47,625 nucleotides of DNA. Source: an uncultured Clostridia bacterium. Its GTDB lineage: Bacteria; Bacillota; Clostridia; Oscillospirales; Acutalibacteraceae. Under the pieces are notes generated by a model that did not search any database, was not told the origin of the DNA, and saw nothing but the letters and a program-made list of their open reading frames with translations. Location: NCBI GenBank assembly GCA_947165155.1, contig CAMUZI010000006.1:1-47625 (forward strand), in the 5' to 3' direction. Below are positions 9,217 to 16,768 of the stretch, piece by piece (the first letter of the stretch is position 1; each line of letters opens with the position of its first letter). A program made the position numbers and the translations under genes.

Positions 9217-10425
9217 ATGAGTGAAAAAAGATTGGTTAGTGCAATGCTTTCTGCATTATCGGCGTTGTCATCATGTTGTGCTAATACTTATAAAATGGAA
9301 AGACAAGCTAGAAGTTATTCGGTAGGCGTAGACAATTCTAATCGTAGGTCTTATTCTCACAAGATTGGAAACATGAAGAATAGAACACAGGCTGGGAATA
9401 CGATGAGAAATAAAAAGAAAAATAAAAACAGAATGTCTACAAACTTCAGTAGTACTAATAACAAAATAAAGGATAATATTAATTCACCAATTGCCAAAAG
9501 AAGTAAAAGCTTAAAAGATATGTCAACTAAAGAACGTTTAAAAAAAGTTGCTAAAGGGGAGGCAATCTTGTTTTCAGTAATGGGGGGTGCCTATGTACCG
9601 TTTGAAGAATGGGTTCAGTGGCCATTAAACAGATGGTCACTAATCAGAAAATTTAAAAAGAATTTTGGTGATGATAATGTAAAAAAAAGCGATACGATGG
9701 AAATTCAAGATGGTTTTGGATGGTGTTGGCTAGATTGTAAGCACGGTCTTCTTAATTGGTGGAGGAAGAATGTATATAGTGACATAGCGAAGCTATCACA
9801 AAAAGAGTTGTATAAAAAAATATTTAAAAAAAATGCCTGGCCTCTTAGGTTCTTCAGAAGACAGGGTGGCAATGTTTCTTCAAGATGCAATGAAAAATTT
9901 GTTGGAATAATGAATAGTATCGATAGTAGGATAAAGTTCAAATCAGGATTTGTTGATTATGATAAAGAACTTAGCTTAGATGACAAAATTATTGGTTTCA
10001 AAGCATTCATTTTGGACTTCTATGAACAAATTGGTGAAAAGCCGTTTTATATTAAGGACAGTTTTAGTTGGTCCACTGGCTGTGGGCACGATGTGAATAT
10101 TACTCAGATTTATGAGCTATCGAATAAAAAATACATAAGCATAGATGAACCCACGACAGGTATGCAAATCCAAGTGCCTTTAGATGATTTTGTAAGAGCA
10201 TATTGGAAAGGTAAGGGTGCAAAAAAAGAAGTAGATAAATTTGCGTTTGGGGGATTTGTTGATGTTAACTTCAAGTGTAAACTTCCAGATTGTTTTGAAA
10301 TTAAAATTTTTCGTAAAGACACAACGCTTGCCATGAACACGCTTGAGGTGATCGGAATGGAAGATTGTAATGACGGGACCTTCAGATACAGAAGTAAAAC
10401 GCAATCATCTAAGAGCATTAAATGA
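9217..10425 (+). CDS. Secreted papain-like (clan CA) cysteine protease candidate
   Basis: 402 residues. The N-terminus is basic then hydrophobic (MSEKRLVSAMLSALSALSS), a signal peptide or lipoprotein-like signal with CC after it. A Lys/Asn/Ser-rich linker (~30-105) and a second hydrophobic stretch (AILFSVMGGAYVPF, ~117-130) follow. The catalytic-type signature is Q164...C170-W171 (QDGFGWCW), like papain's Q-x-G-x-C-x-C-W, with H291 in 'GCGHDVNI' and D310 in 'SIDEP' as candidate partners, in the correct order. Substrate is unknown; a role as an effector on a eukaryotic host protein is inference. I chose ATG 9217 because GAGG precedes it by 7 nt. Its N-terminal plan is shared with the genes at 32821, 41438 and 46344. 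Confidence 0.7.
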   Translation: MSEKRLVSAMLSALSALSSCCANTYKMERQARSYSVGVDNSNRRSYSHKIGNMKNRTQAGNTMRNKKKNKNRMSTNFSSTNNKIKDNINSPIAKRSKSLKDMSTKERLKKVAKGEAILFSVMGGAYVPFEEWVQWPLNRWSLIRKFKKNFGDDNVKKSDTMEIQDGFGWCWLDCKHGLLNWWRKNVYSDIAKLSQKELYKKIFKKNAWPLRFFRRQGGNVSSRCNEKFVGIMNSIDSRIKFKSGFVDYDKELSLDDKIIGFKAFILDFYEQIGEKPFYIKDSFSWSTGCGHDVNITQIYELSNKKYISIDEPTTGMQIQVPLDDFVRAYWKGKGAKKEVDKFAFGGFVDVNFKCKLPDCFEIKIFRKDTTLAMNTLEVIGMEDCNDGTFRYRSKTQSSKSIK

Positions 10426-10646
10426 AAATTAAAGAAATTATTCCAATTATTGCGATTCATAATTTTAATTTTTAGAAAAGTGTTCCGTTAACAGGTGAAA
10501 ATTCGGAATTTAACTACTTCAGAATCTGAAGGGTAAAATCAACCGGGGCTTTCGTCTTAGAGTCTTTTCAACACCTTTCACAATGTTCATACATTTTATG
10601 ATATTATTAGATTCGACAATACCTTGGAAAGATTAAGATATAAAAA

Positions 10647-10721
10647 TGGCTGGGCTGGCTGGATTCGAACCAGCGAATGACGGGGTCAGAGCCCGTTGCC
10701 TTACCGCTTGGCGACAACCCA
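10647..10721 (-). tRNA. tRNA-Gln (anticodon CUG)
   Basis: Acceptor TGGGTTG/CAGCCCA, discriminator G and encoded CCA (10647-10649); anticodon loop CTCTGAC gives CTG. It is last in a tRNA-Arg-His-Gln transcript. The 220 bp between it and the effector gene hold no gene I can support. Confidence 0.95.
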
Positions 10722-10874
10722 TTGTAGAACATCGCTAAATTAAAAAAAATCATGGTAAACAAACACTTCAGAAACGAAAAAAACACTTATATTTGAAACA
10801 GCAGAACCAACATTCATTTCCTGGCACCCAAATAGCAAAGTTATAATTTTCAACTCTTTTAGCAATACCCGCTA

Positions 10875-10951
10875 TGGGGTGGATAACCGGATTCGAACCG
10901 GCGACCTCCAGAGCCACAATCTGGCGCTCTAACCAACTGAGCTACATCCAC
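10875..10951 (-). tRNA. tRNA-His (anticodon GUG)
   Basis: Acceptor GTGGATG/TATCCAC, discriminator C with encoded CCA, and a G immediately 5' (complement of 10952) that can form the G-1:C73 pair diagnostic of tRNA-His. Anticodon loop TTGTGGC gives GTG. Confidence 0.95.
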
Positions 10952-10955
10952 CACG

Positions 10956-11032
10956 TGGCACGCTGGGAGGGATTCGAACCCCCGACCTACTGCTTAGAAG
11001 GCAGTTGCTCTATCCTGCTGAGCTACCAACGC
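10956..11032 (-). tRNA. tRNA-Arg (anticodon UCU)
   Basis: Acceptor GCGTTGG pairs with CCAGCGT (two G-U pairs), discriminator G, encoded CCA (10956-10958), anticodon loop CTTCTAA gives TCT. It reads AGA/AGG, codons found in the two arginine leader peptides of this window. It lies 4 bp before tRNA-His. Confidence 0.95.
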
Positions 11033-11045
11033 ATCCAGTAAATTC

Positions 11046-11074
11046 ATACTAGAATATTCACTTTAAAATGTCAA
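11046..11074 (-). promoter_or_regulatory. Promoter of the tRNA-Arg-His-Gln operon
   Basis: Minus strand: consensus -35 TTGACA (11069-11074), 17-bp spacer, -10 TAGTAT (11046-11051), 14 bp upstream of tRNA-Arg. The bases from here to 11293 show no gene. Confidence 0.75.
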
Positions 11075-11293
11075 CCGCCAAAAGGTTGTTATATTTTCAA
11101 GATTGATCAAAAATTGCAAATACATTATCTAAAAAAATACATGCTCATTCAGATATTTTTTAAATTAAAATGTTTTTTAGTTAGATTAAAGAATATAAAA
11201 TCTAATTCGCATATTTTACTTTGTCTTTTTTATTGTTGATAATTTTTTTATTTTAATTACAAAAAGGCCGCAAAAAAGTACATAGTTTTTTTG

Positions 11294-11433
11294 GGCAATG
11301 CTAAAAGTGAATAGAAATCGTGAAACTATCACCCGGAAAATGGAAGAATAAAGTCTACTGATTACTTTATTTATTTTTTTTTAACTGGTGCACTCGAATT
11401 ATTCTGCTTTATCTATCTATTTTTAGCAATGCC
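11294..11433. repeat. MITE-like inverted-repeat element, copy B
   Basis: 140 bp. The terminal repeats are clear: GGCAATGCTAAAAGTGAA at the left and its imperfect complement ending TTTTTAGCAATGCC at the right. Internal hairpin AATAAAGT/ACTTTATT. No ORF. It fills part of the ~600-bp gap between the tRNA cluster and the next gene. Confidence 0.85.
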
Positions 11434-11560
11434 TTTTTTGAGCTATAATTCAAAAAAGCAAAAATATAACTCATAAGTTACATTGTTCCTTATTTTTTCA
11501 AAACAGTTTTATATTGCGCAGTATCTATTCAAATTTACCAGCATATGTTTGAAAATAATC

Positions 11561-11589
11561 TTGACAAAAATATTAACTTGAAATATAAT
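11561..11589 (+). promoter_or_regulatory. Consensus promoter of the small basic protein/ireB pair
   Basis: TTGACA (11561-11566), 17-bp spacer, TATAAT (11584-11589), 40 bp before the GTG start. Confidence 0.75.
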
Positions 11590-11628
11590 GAGAGCAGTTT
11601 GAGATTTGTCGATCGGGGGTGTTGAGTT

Positions 11629-11940
11629 GTGTCGGATTTGGTTTTAGATAATGATAATCAAATCATTGTTAACGATGAGGTGTCTTCAGCGGCTGATTCT
11701 CCAGTCTCTGATGGAAATATCTTCAAAGTTGACTCTGATTATCGTGAGACTCCTAAGGATAATTTTTCTAGGATCTTTGGGGCATATAAAAGACAGTATG
11801 CTGGAGTTGTGAAGGAATACAAGAGTAAGCAGGAGTATTATTCTCGTTCTGCAAAAAGAAAAATGAAAGACGAAAATTCGAGAAAGAGAAATGCAAAAAG
11901 GGCTAGAAATTCCGATTCGAGAGGCCGCAGATATTTTTAA
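11629..11940 (+). CDS. Small protein with basic C-terminus, unknown function
   Basis: 103 residues from GTG, with GGGGGTG 7 nt upstream. The first ~40 residues are acidic; the last ~40 are very rich in Arg/Lys/Ser ([20 protein letters not shown]), suggesting RNA or ribosome contact. I do not recognise a family. It lies 8 bp upstream of ireB and behind the same strong promoter, so the two are probably co-transcribed. Confidence 0.7.
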   Translation: MSDLVLDNDNQIIVNDEVSSAADSPVSDGNIFKVDSDYRETPKDNFSRIFGAYKRQYAGVVKEYKSKQEYYSRSAKRKMKDENSRKRNAKRARNSDSRGRRYF

Positions 11941-11948
11941 GGAATTTG

Positions 11949-12236
11949 GTGATTTTAGTGGCAGATAATTACAATAATTTTGAACCTTCGGGGGATACTA
12001 CAAGATCTTTTTCGCTTTCTGGCAAGCGTGAGAATGCCGTATTTGAATGCCTTTTGGACGTCTGTGTTGCTCTTTCTGAAAAGGGTTATGATCCGGTCAA
12101 CCAAATAGTGGGGTATGTTATGTCTGGGGATCCAGTTTATATTACATCACATCGTTCGGCTAGGGCTAGGATTTCAATGTTTAGCAGGGAGGAGTTATTG
12201 ACTTCGCTGGTCAAGTATTTCTTAGATAATAGGTAG
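11949..12236 (+). CDS. IreB-family (UPF0297) regulatory protein
   Basis: Small Firmicutes protein; in Enterococcus IreB is a substrate of the Ser/Thr kinase IreK and modulates cephalosporin resistance and cell-wall stress. The core is highly typical: [44 protein letters not shown], and [13 protein letters not shown]. Start is uncertain: GTG 11949 has AAGGA 6 nt upstream; GTG 11958 is also possible. The usual ruvX neighbour is absent; tmRNA follows instead. This is the best taxonomic marker in the window. Confidence 0.92.
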   Translation: MILVADNYNNFEPSGDTTRSFSLSGKRENAVFECLLDVCVALSEKGYDPVNQIVGYVMSGDPVYITSHRSARARISMFSREELLTSLVKYFLDNR

Positions 12237-12370
12237 TTTTTGTTTTTATCTGCTTGCCTTGTTTGTAGGTCTTATCGCCTCGGCGGTGCATTTGTGGGAG
12301 AAAATAAACAGTGATATTTCGGCACGTGCTTAGTTTCTGTGGTTTTTTCTCCTGTTTATTTTTTGATCAT

Positions 12371-12441
12371 TTTTATTCTTGTTGTTTTTTTACTAGTTTA
12401 TTCAAACCATTTTGATTCATCTATCTATTTTTAGCAATACC
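12371..12441. repeat. Half copy of the inverted-repeat element, copy C
   Basis: Only the right half matches the family (GTTGTTTTTTTACTAGTTTA through CTATTTTTAGCAATACC). The left end is replaced by a separate inverted repeat (AAATAAACAG / CTGTTTATTTT, around 12305-12365). It sits just upstream of the tmRNA promoter. Confidence 0.6.
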
Positions 12442-12455
12442 ATGCCCCGTTTTGG

Positions 12456-12484
12456 TTGACTCTTTTATATTCCATTTGTAGAAT
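12456..12484 (+). promoter_or_regulatory. Promoter of tmRNA
   Basis: TTGACT (12456-12461), 17-bp spacer, TAGAAT (12479-12484), 10 bp before the mature 5' end. Confidence 0.75.
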
Positions 12485-12494
12485 AATAGAGTGC

Positions 12495-12925
12495 GGGGGT
12501 GTTTTGGTTTCGACGGGATTTGGAATATTAAGTAAGCGAGCAGTGAAGCTAGATCACTTTAAAATTAGCAATTAAATTTAAACGCAAATGATATTAGCTA
12601 TGGTGATAATCCTGATAGAAAACTCGAAAAGGACAATGTTTTATTTGTGAATTTCGGAAATTCAGTTAGGGAAATCGCTGCTTAAGAAAGTAGTCTGACA
12701 AAATTCAGGCGCATCTGTTTGGAAACTATCGCGATTTCAAATTAGATGATAAAATAGCGATCAACTGTCTATTATTTCCCTGATATTAGGCAAGATTTAA
12801 GGGATAGTTTGAGCTTGAACTTTCTTTCAGTTTCATCTCAAACGAATTTGAATTGAAAGATACGCTCGTAGAAAGCTTTTTTGAACGAATTTCGGACAGG
12901 GGTTCAATTCCCCTCACCTCCACCA
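12495..12925 (+). ncRNA. ssrA: tmRNA (10Sa RNA)
   Basis: Rescues stalled ribosomes by trans-translation. The 5' end GGGGGTG pairs with CACCTCC before A-CCA; the tRNA-like domain has the TTCGACGGG and GGTTCAATTCCCC (T-arm) signatures. The resume frame starts at GCA 12583 (ANDISYGDN) and runs to TAA 12682-12684, ending VREIAA: 33 residues, much longer than the usual ~10 in clostridia. This makes the RNA 431 nt, longer than most. The downstream flank holds phage and recombinase debris, fitting tmRNA 3' ends as common integration sites. Confidence 0.93.
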
Positions 12926-13152
12926 CGAAGGACATATTCCTGGCAGTTCATATTGTTGGGGCAATGCTGGAGAAGACACTTATTTTGCAAATCTTTACAG
13001 TGACGCTTTTCCTCAATATGGAAGAGGTCGCCCCATGGGTGCTCAGAGCAGGAAACGAAGTATGTTTACGTTCAAATTATATTGGCGGTGGCAATGCTCA
13101 CAATAACTTACAGCCATATATTACTTGTTACATGTGGAAAAGAACAGCTTAA
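12926..13152 (+). pseudogene. Phage tail-fibre/collar C-terminal remnant
   Basis: Translating in two frames gives a recognisable tail-fibre end: an upstream part reads FANLYSDAFPQYGRGRPM and, after a frameshift, the last stretch reads GGGNAHNNLQPYITCYMW KRTA, the C-terminus typical of phage tail-collar proteins. No start codon or upstream part exists; it abuts the tmRNA 3' end, so it is probably a leftover of an element integrated there. Confidence 0.65.
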
Positions 13153-13224
13153 AGTAATTTTAAGAATCTAATTTAGGACGAATTGAATATTTCGTCTTTA
13201 TTTTTTTATTTTTTTGAGGGATCT

Positions 13225-13386
13225 GTGACAAATAAACAATTTGAATCAGAAAAAGAATATGAATCGCGTTTATGTATAATTAAATCTATGCTAAAATCTG
13301 AACTTATAACAGAAGACGAATATGATAAAATTGACAAAATATTAATCAAAAAATATTCTCCGATATTCGGGGAGTTATATCGCTAA
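13225..13386 (+). CDS. Small recombinase-associated protein with SHOCT-like end
   Basis: 53 residues from GTG, with GAGGG 5 nt upstream. The sequence MTNKQFESEKEYESRL... ends in a two-helix 'MLKSELITEDEYDKIDKIL' pattern similar to SHOCT-type oligomerisation motifs, and such small proteins often precede large serine recombinase genes in clostridial elements. It lies 65 bp upstream of the broken recombinase. Confidence 0.6.
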   Translation: MTNKQFESEKEYESRLCIIKSMLKSELITEDEYDKIDKILIKKYSPIFGELYR

Positions 13387-13451
13387 AATGCTTGATATAC
13401 AATGGTTTTAGAGCTAATATTCCTATGCTTCAAAAATAAGCAGGAGGAAAA

Positions 13452-14801
13452 ATGTCAAGAGAAATTTTAAAATTAAAAATTCATAAACAAAAATTACCTG
13501 TCAAAAAAAAGTTGCAGTTTACGCGAGGGTTTCAAGCGAAAAAGAGTCTATGATTCATTCTTTGTCTGCACAAATAAGTTATTACAGCAAGTTAATACAA
13601 GATAATCCTGATTGGCAATATGCCGGAGTTTATGCAGATGAAGCCAAAACTGGTACAAAACATGAAAGGCCTGAATTTAAAAGACTTTTAAACGATTGTA
13701 ATCTTGGGAAAATTGACATGATAATCACTAAATCAATTTCCAGATTTGCAAGAAATACTTTAACAATTCTTGAAACTGTCAGAAAATTTAAAACTTCAGG
13801 AATAGATATATACTTCGAAAAAGAGAATATTCACAGTTTATCAGACGATGGAGAGTTAATGTTAACTCTCCTTTCTTCTTTTGCTCAAGAGGAAAGTTTA
13901 TCAGTTAGTGAAAACTGCAAATGGCGAATTAGGGATAAATTCAAACAAGGAATCCCTACAAATTTTAACATGTTTGGCTATAAACTTGAAAATCAAAAAA
14001 ATAAAATAATAAAAAAAAAGCTGAAATAGTTAAAATGATTTTTGATGATTATTTAAAAGGCATGGGAATTAATGCCATAACTAGAAAACTTCGTGATAAA
14101 AATATTCCGACAAAGTTTGGCAAAACTTGGCACGAAAGTGTTGTGAGAAATATTCTCGTAAATGAAAAATATACCGGAAATTTACTTTTACAAAAATCTT
14201 TTATTTGGGATCATATAACCAAGAAAAAAATTAAAAATAATGGCGAACTTCCTATGTATTATGTTAATAATAATCATGAAGCTATTATTGATATTGATAC
14301 TTTTAATAAAGTTCAAGAAGAAATTAAACAAAAATCGATTAAATATAAAAATCATAAAAGTTCAAAGATATATTCTTTTACGAAGAAAATCAAATGTGAA
14401 TTGTGCGGTAAAAATTACCAAAGAAAAATCTATGCAAAAGGAACTAAATATGAAAAAATTATATGGATATGTTCGAGTTTTAATAATTATGGAAAAAAAT
14501 ATTGCCAGTCAAGTAGAATCCTTGAAGAAATAATAAAAAAATTAAGTGCTGAAGTTCTTAAAATATCAAAATTTGATAAAAAATATTCAAAGAAAAAATA
14601 AAACAGATAACTGTTCCCGAAAAAGGCAAGATGAGATTTTTGTTTAATGATGGCGAAAGAATCGAAAAAACCTGGGAGTATCCATCGAGAAAAGAATCTT
14701 GGACTGAAGAAATGAAAAAGCTTGCTAAAAATAAGTGTTCTCTTCGGCGTCGCCGAAAAGATTATTCTTTCAATTTTTCTAATCAGGAGAAAATCAAATG
14801 A
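13452..14801 (+). pseudogene. Large serine recombinase, broken by three frameshifts
   Basis: ATG 13452 follows AGGAGG. The reading frame breaks inside an A run near 13505-13511, resumes as VAVYARVSSEKES (catalytic Ser of the resolvase fold), breaks again in the A run near 14012, continues with the recombinase DNA-binding and zinc-ribbon domains (CELCGK ... CQSS), and breaks a third time near 14590, after which the typical C-terminus (WTEEMKKL) is readable. It catalysed site-specific integration/excision. All three breaks are in or next to poly-A, so slippage is the likely cause, with sequence error as the alternative. Confidence 0.85.
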
Positions 14802-16009
14802 ATGTAGCCCGTAGAGTGACGATAATTCCAGCAACCGTTAATTTGTTTACAAATAATTTAAAGATTTCAAAAAATAAGAAAAAAGTTGCAGCTTATGCCA
14901 GAGTTTCAACGGATAACGAAGAACAAATTTCGAGTTACGAAGCGCAAGTCGATTCAGAGGGTGAACGAAAAGAATTTTTGGAATTTTTAAGGGATTTATT
15001 GAAAGATAAACCATATGTGGAACTTGCATACATGACGGGAGTTTTGCCGATAGCAAAATATTCTGCAGGTTCGGCGCTTAATATGTTTGATGAGTATAAT
15101 TTTTTGAATGATAGCAATTATGACAAATATTTTGGTTTTACCAATGAAGAAGTAAAAAATTTATGCTCAAAGCAGGAAAAAATTTCAATGAATGAACTCA
15201 AAGAATGGTACGATGGATATAAAACTCAAGGAGGGCACGAGATTTATAATCCAAGATCGGTAGTATATGCATTAAAACGAGGTATATGCCAAAGCTATTG
15301 GACAAATACCGGGCCGATGGATGAAATTATATATTATGTAAATAGTGATATTGATTCTGTTAAAAATGACATAGTACAAATGACGTCCGGAATTCCGCTC
15401 GATATAAAATTAAAAGGCTATGGGGCAGAACGAAAAGAACTAAATACAAAAAATCAGATATTTTCTGCCATGGCAGTTTATGGTTTTTTTAGTTATCATA
15501 ACGAAACTCTGGAAATTCCAAACAAAGAATTAAGAATAAAATTCGATGATGCTTTAGAAGACAAATCAATGGGAGCAGTTTCTGAATTGGTTTTAAAATC
15601 CAACCAAATGCTCAAAGCAACTATAAAAAAAGATACTGCAACTATGGAAAAATTAATTCAAGAAGCTCATGATATTAATATTCCAATTATCAAATATAAC
15701 GATGAAAATTCTTTGGCATGTGTTATAACGCTTGTGTATTTAAGTGCGAGAAGTAAATACAAAATTGTCAGAGAAATGGAAGCAGGAGCCGGAAGAGCGG
15801 ATTTTATTTTTTATCCGAATGACAAATCAAAACCTGCATTTATACTCGAACTTAAAAAAAATTCCAGTCCTGAAGAAGCTTTAAAACAAATTAAAGAAAA
15901 AAGATATGCTGATTCTCTAAAAGATTACACAGGACAAAAACTCGCTATCGGCATTTCTTATGATTCAAAACTTAAAAATCATAAAATTAAAATCGAAGAT
16001 ATAAATTAA
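14798..16009 (+). CDS. Chimera: serine recombinase N-terminus fused to AAA/PD-(D/E)XK protein
   Basis: Residues 1-~52 are the start of a second tandem serine recombinase (VAAYARVSTDNEEQ, catalytic Ser), then at about base 14950 the frame passes without a stop into the C-terminal half of an AAA-ATPase-like protein of the AAA_9/DUF1703 type (KPYVELAYMTGVLPI, LNMFDEYNFLND). The end is a PD-(D/E)XK nuclease fold with D335 (GRADFIFYP) and E351-x-K353 (FILELKK). The ATPase Walker motifs are lost, as is the rest of the recombinase. An in-frame deletion made the fusion; the product is probably non-functional. The start overlaps the end of the previous pseudogene. Confidence 0.8.
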   Translation: MNVARRVTIIPATVNLFTNNLKISKNKKKVAAYARVSTDNEEQISSYEAQVDSEGERKEFLEFLRDLLKDKPYVELAYMTGVLPIAKYSAGSALNMFDEYNFLNDSNYDKYFGFTNEEVKNLCSKQEKISMNELKEWYDGYKTQGGHEIYNPRSVVYALKRGICQSYWTNTGPMDEIIYYVNSDIDSVKNDIVQMTSGIPLDIKLKGYGAERKELNTKNQIFSAMAVYGFFSYHNETLEIPNKELRIKFDDALEDKSMGAVSELVLKSNQMLKATIKKDTATMEKLIQEAHDINIPIIKYNDENSLACVITLVYLSARSKYKIVREMEAGAGRADFIFYPNDKSKPAFILELKKNSSPEEALKQIKEKRYADSLKDYTGQKLAIGISYDSKLKNHKIKIEDIN

Positions 16010-16113
16010 TAAAAAAATTTCAAATATCTCTTCTGCATCGTCGTTTAAATGATTAAAAACTAAAATTTTGGTAAAAAATAAAAATTTAATTTAATAAAAA
16101 TAATAATTATTTT

Positions 16114-16716
16114 TTAAATTTTAAAAATATTATCAGAAGAATTTTTGGCAAAATTTGTGTCGTGAGTGACTATTATTATTGTTCGGTTTTGATTAATTAA
16201 ATCACAAATTATTTTAAAAAATTCTTGTATTAATTCTTGATCAAGCGCAGAAGTCGGTTCATCGAAAATTAAAATTTTGGGTTCTAGCATTAAGGCTCTT
16301 GCGATTGCTACTCTTTGCTTTTGGCCTCCCGATAAGTTTTTTGGGAATTCGTTTTCTTTGCCGTTTAATTTAAATTTATTAATTAAATTTTGGGCTTTTT
16401 TCGATGAATTTAATACTATTTTCAAGTTCTGTAAAACAGTTAAATTTGGAAATAAATTTAAATTCTGAAAAACGAATCCGATATTTTTAATAAGATTATC
16501 TTTATTTTTGTTATTTAAAATTTCGCCACAAATTTTAATCGTGCCGTTATTAATATTTTCAAGCCCTGCAAGGCATCTCAAAAGAGTTGTTTTGCCCCTG
16601 CCGGAGGGTCCTAAAATCGAAGTAATTTCGCGTTCTTTTGCCTTAAAATTCAGGTTTTCAAAAATAATATTATTGCCAAATTTTTTAGTAATGCCAATAG
16701 TTTCAATTGCGTACAT
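16114..16716 (-). CDS. Polar amino-acid ABC transporter ATPase (probable histidine)
   Basis: Energises the transporter encoded just upstream (52-bp gap). Walker A GPSGRGKTTLL, Q-loop FQNLNLF, signature LSGGQKQRVAIARAL, Walker B ILIFDEPTSALD and H-loop IIIVTHD are all present. At 200 residues it lacks the last ~40 usual in GlnQ/HisP proteins but keeps the full nucleotide-binding core. Substrate assignment to histidine rests only on the His-codon leader peptide upstream of the operon. Confidence 0.88.
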   Translation of the reverse strand: MYAIETIGITKKFGNNIIFENLNFKAKEREITSILGPSGRGKTTLLRCLAGLENINNGTIKICGEILNNKNKDNLIKNIGFVFQNLNLFPNLTVLQNLKIVLNSSKKAQNLINKFKLNGKENEFPKNLSGGQKQRVAIARALMLEPKILIFDEPTSALDQELIQEFFKIICDLINQNRTIIIVTHDTNFAKNSSDNIFKI

Positions 16717-16768
16717 GATTTCTCCTTAATATTTATATTTAATATTTTTTAAAATTAAAATTTATTTA

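Noticed and set aside
10426..10646. A possible structured RNA in the gap after the protease-like gene
   Set aside because: A GC-richer patch (CCGGGGCTTTCGTC) is present, but I could not build a convincing fold or family match.
12853..13152. A 99-codon plus-strand ORF
   Set aside because: It starts inside tmRNA and joins unrelated parts; only its C-terminal end (after a frame change) resembles a tail fibre.
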